From an uncultured Clostridia bacterium (lineage in GTDB: Bacteria > Bacillota > Clostridia > TANB77 > CAG-508): a DNA stretch of 27,795 nt. The stretch covers positions 1 to 27,795 of the forward strand of contig CARPYP010000024.1 of the NCBI GenBank assembly GCA_949045875.1. The letters run 5' to 3'. The notes beneath the pieces were generated by a model, which was not told the DNA's origin, ran no database searches, and worked only from the letters and a program-made list of their open reading frames with translations. Every line of letters starts with the position of its first letter. The first letter of the stretch is position 1. The position numbers and the translations under genes were made by a program. Shown in pieces: positions 22,064 to 27,795 of this stretch.

Positions 22064-22088
22064 ACTTTCCTAAGAATATAAAAAATTA

Positions 22089-22109
22089 GAGATATCAATT
22101 AGATATCTC
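22089..22109 (-). terminator. Terminator of the GNAT gene
   Basis: gagatatc/gatatctc perfect 8-bp stem, 5-nt loop, followed on the minus strand by TAATTTTTTAT. It lies 50 nt past the GNAT stop. Confidence 0.75.
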
Positions 22110-22159
22110 ACTTTTTCTATAATTTATTATTTGTAATCATTGTAGTATTTAAAAAACTT

Positions 22160-22639
22160 TCATTGTTTTATTAAAACATATTTTTCATAATCTTTTTTAA
22201 AGCCAAATTTTTCGTATAGTTTTATTGCATGTGGATTATCTGCATCAAGTTCTATTTTTCTACACTCAATTTCTTCAAGAAAATTTAAGACCATTTGCAT
22301 TAATGTATTTTGAATTCCATTACATCTGTAATCTTCTTCTGTGTAAACGCTTGTTATATATGCTTTTTTTCCATTAAGAAATTCATCTGATGGTACCATT
22401 TGATGAATAATTACACCATTACATGCAACAACTTTATTATTATTTTTGTCTACTGCTATAAAAAAATAAATCGTTTTATTTAATTCTTGTAACAGTATTT
22501 TTTTAATATTCTGTCTTACTATGCTCTCATTTTCAATTACTAGACCTTCTTTATTATAGTTAAATATGTTTTGTTTTATTTTTAAATCTACTAAATCATC
22601 TATATTATTCATATCTGCCTTTTTGTATATTAAATTCAT
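22160..22639 (-). CDS. GNAT family N-acetyltransferase
   Basis: 159 aa. Acetyl-CoA-dependent transferase of the GNAT fold: beta strand with AYITSVYTEEDYRCNGIQNT (motif A, RxxG-x variant), helix, then DADNPHAIKLYEKFGFKKD (motif B). The substrate is unknown. A GGAGACTAAG site precedes the ATG. It is a single gene with its own terminator. Confidence 0.85.
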   Translation of the reverse strand: MNLIYKKADMNNIDDLVDLKIKQNIFNYNKEGLVIENESIVRQNIKKILLQELNKTIYFFIAVDKNNNKVVACNGVIIHQMVPSDEFLNGKKAYITSVYTEEDYRCNGIQNTLMQMVLNFLEEIECRKIELDADNPHAIKLYEKFGFKKDYEKYVLIKQ

Positions 22640-22680
22640 TTCTTAGTCTCCTTTTCATATTTTATTTTTAAAACTGAATT

Positions 22681-22800
22681 TTACATACCTAAAAATCTAT
22701 ATATTTCATTTTTTATTTTATCTAATTCATATCCACAAGCTCTACAAACATTCCATCCTCGTTTCTTTTCCATTAATATATGGGGTGGACATACATCGTC
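22681..22800 (-). pseudogene. Small zinc-ribbon-like remnant
   Basis: An open frame with DDVCPPHILMEKKRGW and NVCRACGYELDK ends IYRFLGM. CPPH and CRAC suggest a treble-clef or zinc-ribbon finger. The only in-frame ATG (22773) has no ribosome binding site and would remove the first pair. The first 19 nt on the far side (22785-22803) match 16043-16061. It may be the tail of a larger lost gene. Confidence 0.45.
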
Positions 22801-22808
22801 AAACTAAA

Positions 22809-23012
22809 TTACGACTTAATATAATCTAATATGTCTCCAGGTTTACAGTCTAAAACCTCACATATTTTATCTAAAGTAGAAAATCTTATTGCTCTTGCCT
22901 TATTTGTTTTTAAAATAGACAGATTTGCCTGTGTTATTCCTACTTTTTCTGCTAATTCTTGTGATGACATTTTTCTTTTTGCTAACATTACATCTAAATT
23001 TACTATTATCAT
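22809..23012 (-). CDS. Small XRE regulator (HTH_26, YozG-like), copy 2
   Basis: 67 aa, nearly identical to the gene at 19096-19296, with small changes near the C-terminus (ICEVLDCKPGDILDYIKS). A Cro/CI DNA-binding domain with no sensor domain. Its start is 15 nt after the DUF2975 stop, with a GGGAGGACAAAG site, so the two are co-transcribed. In Firmicutes this pair is thought to be regulator and membrane partner. Their targets are unknown. Confidence 0.88.
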   Translation of the reverse strand: MIIVNLDVMLAKRKMSSQELAEKVGITQANLSILKTNKARAIRFSTLDKICEVLDCKPGDILDYIKS

Positions 23013-23027
23013 TTCTCTTTGTCCTCC

Positions 23028-23495
23028 CTATATAGTTAAATCATTTTCTGATTTGTATTCATTTGCTTGCCTAAACAATTCTGATAATATATATAAAGCT
23101 ATTGATACACCAAAGAACAGTACAACTAAAAATCCTAAACCTATACAAAATACTATATTCGCTTTAACTAGAAAGAACTCATAAATAGTTTGTATAGCAA
23201 ATAGTATCGCCATTACTAACGATGCAATACTAGCATTTTTTAGTCTTTTTACTGTGTTGTTAGAAAATGGTTTGTTTTCTTTTAAAGAATCAAATAATCC
23301 TATAAATTGTTTAACTATTACTAACATTGCTATTCCATTTGGACATAATACATATATATATGTTCCTCCTATATGCTCTCTCATAAACAGTAATATGATT
23401 GGTATTAGTATAAGAGTTGCTATTCCTCCCCAAAAACATACTTGTAAAATAACTTTCAAAATACTTCCTATTCCTTTTTCCCCTGTTACTTGCAT
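23028..23495 (-). CDS. DUF2975 membrane protein
   Basis: 155 aa with four hydrophobic segments (about residues 12-32, 44-68, 92-112 and 118-140) and a short charged C-terminus (FRQANEYKSENDLTI). It belongs to the DUF2975 family that is usually paired with a small XRE regulator, as here. Start fixed by GGAGG 9 nt upstream. The same gene is truncated at 19312-19497. Confidence 0.87.
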   Translation of the reverse strand: MQVTGEKGIGSILKVILQVCFWGGIATLILIPIILLFMREHIGGTYIYVLCPNGIAMLVIVKQFIGLFDSLKENKPFSNNTVKRLKNASIASLVMAILFAIQTIYEFFLVKANIVFCIGLGFLVVLFFGVSIALYILSELFRQANEYKSENDLTI

Positions 23496-23496
23496 C

Positions 23497-23796
23497 TTAA
23501 TCTTTCCTCCTTACTATTTTTTCTGTTAATACAATTATTATATAACCTATTACATAACAGACGATATCTTTTATATCAAAAGTTGAACCTAATATTATTT
23601 TCATTACTCTATTATTATTTGCTGTCAAGTTTGCTAAGTTAAAATATTGCATTACTTCAACTACTATTGCTAGAATTAAAACATATAAAGATAGATGTTT
23701 TAATTTGTTTAGAAATATCGTTTTTGCAAATAAATATATACATTTAATTATTAGTATATCTCCTATGTATGGTCTTATAAAATTATCATGTACATG
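23497..23796 (-). pseudogene. DUF2809 remnant, copy 2
   Basis: An open frame of about 99 codons without a start: HDNFIRPYIGDILIIKCIY, then LAIVVEVMQYFNL, and ends YIIIVLTEKIVRRKD. This is the DUF2809 membrane-protein pattern (RPYIGD... then a VE-x-x-Q helix, then a conserved D near the last helix). About 25 N-terminal residues are lost. Upstream, an orphan ATG (23817-23819) is followed within two codons by TAA, so it cannot be the start. Confidence 0.7.
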
Positions 23797-23928
23797 TTAC
23801 TAAGGTTTTTCTTTAATCCATTTCAATCTCCTTATGCTCAATAATATAACATAGTATTTTTTGATTGTCAATATTTTTTTATTGTTTTTCAATAATTTTA
23901 TTTTGTATAAAAGTTTCTTACATATAAA

Positions 23929-23961
23929 AAACTATACTACCACTTCTTGATAATATAGTTT
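23929..23961 (-). terminator. Terminator of the RodA-like gene
   Basis: aaactata (23929-23936) pairs with tatagttt (23954-23961), with TTTTTTATATG on the minus strand. It lies 76 nt past the stop of the RodA-like gene. The rest of 23826-24036 shows no ORF. Confidence 0.65.
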
Positions 23962-24036
23962 CTCATTAAATAATTTGATTTTCATTTTCTAATAAATCAT
24001 TTACATGTTTTTAAACCTTGAAATAGACATATAGGT

Positions 24037-25425
24037 TCATACTACTTTCTCATATTTTGTTTCATATGTATTAATGTCTTTTCTTCTATAAACTGATAAT
24101 ACTAATGCTAAACTCATCATATTCATTATTAAACTTATTAGTCCATAAGAAACTAACGGTAGATTAAAATTTGCTATTATTCCAAATCCTAAATTCATTG
24201 CCACATTAAATAGACTCTGCAAAATAAACATAGTAGAAATTCCTATTGTAAGCCATTTTCCATATTCTTCTTTTATATTTATTGCATTTTTTATTAGTTT
24301 AACATTGAATAATATTATAGCTAGTAGCATGCCTAAACTTACAACCCATCCATAATTTGCGAGTATTGAAATAAATGCCCATGCTTCTCCTTGTTCAAAA
24401 CATGGTCTATATTCTAAGCCTATTCCTTCTACCTCTCCAAATAGTTTTGCAGATTTTATAATTTCATTTCTATCCATTGCTCCCCATCCTGAGCCATTGG
24501 GATCTATTCCTGGATAGAATGAATCTATTAGTATTGTTATTATGTATTTTCCAAAGTCGCTAGCTACATATATAAGTATTACTGATAAAAATAGTATTAA
24601 TGGAATTCCCCAAAGTATTGCAATATATTTTTTACCTTTTTTCTCTAATTTAGATAATTTTATTGTAGATATTATCATATATACTAATCCTAAAATAAAT
24701 GCTGTAGCAATAGATTGTGTCATTACAAAATGCAAAGAGATAATGCTTAAAACTATTATCTTAATTATATTTATATTAATATTTTTTCCACTTTGAGTGG
24801 TTATCTTAATTTTACTTTCTTTATTTATATTATATATAAAACCTACAAAAGCTATTATATATAGTGGAATTGCAATAACCATAGGCAAAATAAGTGTAGA
24901 AAAAACATATAAATATCTTATTCCATTAAGCGTCCCACCAATTCCATATGGCATTATAAAACATAAGGTAGCAATTATATAAAATAGCATTGGGTACTTG
25001 GACATTTTTCTGTAATCTATAAAGTATATTAAAGTACTTAAAATCATCCCTATTCCTAAAGCTAATATATAGTTACCCATATTAGTTCCTCTACTATACC
25101 TATAATCTAATGATATTTCATTTTTCATTCTTATAATTGTAACTAAAATACCAAATGCGATTAAGATTAATATAAGTAATACTAATTTCCAATCTAATTT
25201 TGGTCTATGTATTTTGTTTAACTTTTTTCCTAATTCTTCTGCACTTCCCATGTTTTCTATTGCTTTTTCTTCTGCTACATTTTCTTCTATTCCACTTTGT
25301 ATAAAAGCCTCTTTTTGTTCCTCTATATGGTTTTTCAATTCTTCAGATATTTCATTTCTAATTGGTTTATATTTTATCTTCTCACATACATTATTTAAAA
25401 ATTCATTAGTTTGCAAAGGAAACAC
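24037..25425 (-). CDS. FtsW/RodA/SpoVE family protein with permease-prefix domain
   Basis: 462 aa. The cytoplasmic N-terminus (about 1-75: ISEELKNHIEEQKEAF, ENMGSAEELGKKLNKIHRPK) matches the permease prefix domain found in proteins encoded next to PadR regulators. It is followed by about ten hydrophobic segments of the SEDS type, with late signature FGIIANFNLPLVSYGLISL. SEDS proteins are peptidoglycan glycosyltransferases. In the extracytoplasmic loop the catalytic Asp region (normally HTDFI) reads GEAWAFISILANYG, without the Asp. The function may therefore differ. The stop-proximal PadR gene overlaps by 20 nt. Confidence 0.8.
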   Translation of the reverse strand: MFPLQTNEFLNNVCEKIKYKPIRNEISEELKNHIEEQKEAFIQSGIEENVAEEKAIENMGSAEELGKKLNKIHRPKLDWKLVLLILILIAFGILVTIIRMKNEISLDYRYSRGTNMGNYILALGIGMILSTLIYFIDYRKMSKYPMLFYIIATLCFIMPYGIGGTLNGIRYLYVFSTLILPMVIAIPLYIIAFVGFIYNINKESKIKITTQSGKNININIIKIIVLSIISLHFVMTQSIATAFILGLVYMIISTIKLSKLEKKGKKYIAILWGIPLILFLSVILIYVASDFGKYIITILIDSFYPGIDPNGSGWGAMDRNEIIKSAKLFGEVEGIGLEYRPCFEQGEAWAFISILANYGWVVSLGMLLAIILFNVKLIKNAINIKEEYGKWLTIGISTMFILQSLFNVAMNLGFGIIANFNLPLVSYGLISLIMNMMSLALVLSVYRRKDINTYETKYEKVV

Positions 25426-25744
25426 CCCCTATTACTTTGTTAATTCCTGTACTAAATGTAATCCATTCTTCTTTTTGGTCTTTTAATTGTTTTTTTCCAG
25501 TTTCTGTAATAGCATAGTATTTTCTTTTTTTTGCTGTTGATTCATCCCAATATGATGTAATTAAATTTTTACTTTCTAGCCCATGTAATATAGGATATAA
25601 TGTCCCTTCTTTTAATTCAAATACATTTTCTGACTTTTCGCTTAATTCCTTAATAATCTGATATCCATACATATTTTTATATTGCAAAAGATTAAGAACA
25701 AGCATTGTTGTGCTACCTCTAGCTAATTCTTTACTAATTTTCAT
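25406..25744 (-). CDS. PadR family transcriptional regulator
   Basis: 112 aa. Winged-helix domain with the PadR core: STTMLVLNLLQYKNMYGYQI then LKEGTLYPILHGLESKNLI and KRKYYAITETGKKQL. It probably represses itself and the downstream RodA-like gene, with which it overlaps by 20 nt. A strong palindrome lies directly upstream. Confidence 0.92.
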   Translation of the reverse strand: MKISKELARGSTTMLVLNLLQYKNMYGYQIIKELSEKSENVFELKEGTLYPILHGLESKNLITSYWDESTAKKRKYYAITETGKKQLKDQKEEWITFSTGINKVIGGVSFAN

Positions 25745-25756
25745 ATATACCTCCTT

Positions 25757-25803
25757 TATACCTAGATATTCTATGTATGTTATACATTGTATATCTAGGT
25801 ATA
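25757..25803 (-). promoter_or_regulatory. Probable PadR operator: 13-bp arms flanking ATGT/ACAT sites
   Basis: tatacctagatat (25757-25769) and atatctaggtata (25791-25803) are exact inverted repeats. Between them lie atgt and acat half sites (25773-25776, 25784-25787) of the kind bound by PadR proteins. Located 13-59 nt upstream of the padR start, so autoregulation is likely. Confidence 0.6.
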
Positions 25804-25862
25804 AAAAAAGTCAATAGAAAATTTAATAATTTATATGCTCTCTCATAACCAGTAATATGAAA

Positions 25863-25904
25863 AAAAATAAGGAAACAAAATCTAAATTTCACTTCCTTAT
25901 TTTT
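25863..25904 (-). terminator. Terminator of the anti-sigma gene
   Basis: aaaaataaggaa pairs with ttccttattttt, with an 18-nt loop and A/T-runs at both sides, just beyond the stop of the anti-sigma gene. Confidence 0.7.
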
Positions 25905-25909
25905 AGTTT

Positions 25910-27025
25910 TTATTTTTGTACTAATTCAATTCTTGTTTGAATATCATTTAAACTTACATTTAAAAATATCTTTTTATCTAAAGCATCTTTTCCTATACCA
26001 AATCTTGCACTTATTTCATCTTTGTTTTGGGTTGTTCCAATACTACTAGCAGTATATATGTTACCATCTCCATCAGATATATAAAAAGCTGCACCACTTG
26101 ATTTATTAAACTCTTCTGTTTCCATATCTCTACCACTCATTAAAAAATCCACAAAATTATTTATGTTTACTTTCATTATTAATGCTGTTTCTGTTAATTC
26201 TGCTTTGTTTATGACAATTCCCTTTACTTCTTTACTTGGTACTAATTCTACTGTTGTTCTTTTATAAAATTTTTCTGGCACATCTATTTCAAATTGCCAT
26301 TCGCTATCTGATAAACAAACATATTTATTCTCATTAGATTTTGATTCTTCATTATTAGTTTCATCTATACTATATCCTACATCAAATATCCTTATATATA
26401 ATTTTTTACTTTGCGGAAATCCATTAGTAGACATTAGAACAATTCCAGAATTATTTTTGCCCATTTGATTAATAGTTAAAAAGTTACTATCTGCTCCCAA
26501 TTCTTGATATAGTTTCTTCGTATAAGTTCGAATTATTTTTTTTGCAGAAACTTTTTTTTCGGACTTTGGACTTTCTGAAACTTCATATATATTATTATTT
26601 TCATCATAAATTGCATATCCATAAGAAATCATATCCTTATTTATATCTTCATTTAATTTAATATCCATATCCAGTTTAAAATAATCATTTGTTATCATAA
26701 GTGATTTAATTTTTATACCTATTGCATCTTGATATACATAGTCCATGTTAAGATTTTCACTATAGTTGTTTTCATCTATTGCTAATGTTCTTGTAATTAC
26801 ATTTCTATTTTCATACTCTTTATACTCTATATGCCAAGCTATTTTCGCATATACGCTTTTTGCTGTTACTCCTGTTACTAATACAATTAATAATACTGCT
26901 ACAATATTTAATATTTTCTTTTTCATATCAATACCTCCTTTTATTTTAGAACAAATAGAATTATAATTTTTTTCTCTATCATAAGTGCTTTCCAAAAACT
27001 CTTTAAATATTTTGTTGTCTGGCAT
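25910..27025 (-). CDS. Anti-sigma factor-like membrane protein (DUF4179 type)
   Basis: About 371 aa. A short cytoplasmic N-terminus (about 1-33), a single transmembrane segment (about 38-60, ILNIVAVLLIVLVTGVTA), and a large extracytoplasmic part of about 310 residues with beta-rich composition. This is the layout of DUF4179 anti-sigma partners. It follows an ECF sigma gene with a 23-nt overlap, which supports pairing. The start at 27025 is chosen for its AAGGAG site. The trigger is unknown. Confidence 0.78.
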   Translation of the reverse strand: MPDNKIFKEFLESTYDREKNYNSICSKIKGGIDMKKKILNIVAVLLIVLVTGVTAKSVYAKIAWHIEYKEYENRNVITRTLAIDENNYSENLNMDYVYQDAIGIKIKSLMITNDYFKLDMDIKLNEDINKDMISYGYAIYDENNNIYEVSESPKSEKKVSAKKIIRTYTKKLYQELGADSNFLTINQMGKNNSGIVLMSTNGFPQSKKLYIRIFDVGYSIDETNNEESKSNENKYVCLSDSEWQFEIDVPEKFYKRTTVELVPSKEVKGIVINKAELTETALIMKVNINNFVDFLMSGRDMETEEFNKSSGAAFYISDGDGNIYTASSIGTTQNKDEISARFGIGKDALDKKIFLNVSLNDIQTRIELVQK

Positions 27026-27554
27026 TTTCATCACTCTCCTTCTTTAAAGAATTTTTCAATTCTCTTATAGTTCTATATATATAATTTTTAGTTGTTGATT
27101 CTGTGAGATTCATTTCTTTTGCAATATCAGTTATTTTCATATCAAGTCCATAGTACAAATAAAATATTTTGGCTATTTTTATATCTTTATTTTTCAATGT
27201 TTTCCAAATATAAGATACATTTTCTTTTGTGATAAATTGCAATTCTATATCTATATTTGACTCTATTTGCACATCTTCGTTTTCAAAATTTACAATATTA
27301 TTTTTATCTTTATATTTTGAACGATAATACTTTTTTAAAATGTTCTTTGAAATTCCAATTATAAAACTCTGTTCATCTTCTAATTCAAATTTCTTACTTT
27401 TTTTCATTTTTTTATAAAATTCCATATAAGTTTCTTGAATAATGTCATTGACATCATCTAAGTTATTACAATGCAAAATAATATACTTCAAAATATTATT
27501 GTATGTTTTACTATATATTTCTTCAAAATTTTCTAATGATATTTGAGTACTCAT
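27003..27554 (-). CDS. ECF-type RNA polymerase sigma factor
   Basis: About 183 aa. Region 2 is YNNILKYIILHCNNLDDVND with IIQETYMEFYKK, and region 4 is LYYGLDMKITDIAKEMNLTEST then KNYIYRTIRELK (helix-turn-helix contacting the -35 element). There is no region 1 or 3, as in ECF sigmas. It probably controls its own operon, released by the membrane anti-sigma. ATG at 27554 has an AAAGGTGA site; the GTG at 27566 is less likely. Confidence 0.9.
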   Translation of the reverse strand: MSTQISLENFEEIYSKTYNNILKYIILHCNNLDDVNDIIQETYMEFYKKMKKSKKFELEDEQSFIIGISKNILKKYYRSKYKDKNNIVNFENEDVQIESNIDIELQFITKENVSYIWKTLKNKDIKIAKIFYLYYGLDMKITDIAKEMNLTESTTKNYIYRTIRELKNSLKKESDENARQQNI

Positions 27555-27571
27555 AATTTTGATCACCTTTC

Positions 27572-27607
27572 ACTTTATTAGTGTATTATTTTTTCAAAAA
27601 AGTTTCA
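27572..27607 (-). promoter_or_regulatory. Possible ECF autoregulatory promoter
   Basis: On the minus strand a TGAAACT (27601-27607) resembles ECF -35 boxes (GAAAC), followed about 16 nt later by ATACACTAA, 18-50 nt before the sigma gene. Suggestive only. Confidence 0.35.
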
Positions 27608-27656
27608 ATTTTATAAAAAAACTTAAAAATTTTGATAAAATATTAGATCAACTAAA

Positions 27657-27795
27657 GAACAAATAAGAAAAATCAAAGATTTTTCTTTAATTTGTTCTCG
27701 CCCTACCAAAGTTTTCGACTGTAAGGAGAAAATCTGTGGGGGCTAGCGATTATAGCCTTTATATAATAGGAAAGTATCACTTTAGTAAGGTAGAC
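27657..27795. repeat. Long stem-loop and structured tail at window edge
   Basis: 27657-27674 pairs with 27678-27697 (18 of 20 positions, 3-nt loop), then a gccctac flag. 27698-27795 includes a ggcta/tagcc hairpin and an orderly GC-rich tract, but no ORF. It may be a member of the dispersed hairpin family or part of a structured RNA continuing beyond the window. Confidence 0.45.

Overview
The window comes from a very AT-rich, spore-forming Firmicute, most likely an uncultured gut-type Clostridium relative. This rests on Clostridia-style ribosome binding sites, an Asp23-AmaP-NusB-XseAB operon, a SpoVM-like peptide gene, DUF1540 and cysteine-rich sporulation-type small proteins, and PadR/RodA-like and ECF sigma/anti-sigma pairs. 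The genus-level guess is inference only.

Layout. 1-5.4 kb (mostly minus strand): an envelope-stress and housekeeping operon (asp23, amaP, nusB, xseA, xseB, a DUF212 phosphatase-like protein, DUF5684), an intergenic island of GC-rich hairpin repeats, a 69-aa orphan and secG. 5.6-11.5 kb: rpmB, spoVM with a small membrane protein, nth, two small Cys-rich proteins, a 112-bp tandem repeat, a U32/RlhA-type protein, an RluA-type pseudouridine synthase and DUF1540. 11.6-16.7 kb: a peroxiredoxin, a recombinase remnant and a damaged restriction-modification island (a DNA methyltransferase, a DpnA-DpnII chimera and a Dam/DpnM methylase) bounded by related repeat modules, then XRE regulators. 16.7-23.8 kb: accessory membrane and lipoprotein-like genes, duplicated XRE/DUF2975/DUF2809 cassettes, a MNT-HEPN toxin-antitoxin pair, an exact 353-bp duplication of the peroxiredoxin 5' end, and a GNAT. 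23.9-27.8 kb: a RodA/FtsW-like protein with its PadR regulator, an anti-sigma factor and an ECF sigma factor.

Main discovery candidate. Three genes on both strands (rpmB for ribosomal protein L28, a DNA methyltransferase, and an XRE regulator) are each broken by exactly one extra C. In each case that C creates an in-frame CGG codon directly before a conserved glycine codon (CGG-T, CGG-A, CGG-T). I checked every cgg/ccg in the window by eye against the reading frames. No gene has an in-frame CGG read as arginine, so the only three in-frame CGG codons are exactly the three +1 discontinuities. The pattern suggests that CGG has no ordinary decoding here and that ribosomes skip the C, or read CGGN as a four-base codon, and insert Gly. 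The closest analogue I know is the AGG/CCC frameshifting in Perkinsus mitochondrial cox1. rpmB is a core ribosomal gene, so simple pseudogenisation is a poor explanation.

Other notable points: an in-frame DpnA/DpnII fusion produced by deletion, a composite repeat whose parts bracket the methyltransferase cassette, and a RodA-like protein that appears to lack the catalytic Asp.
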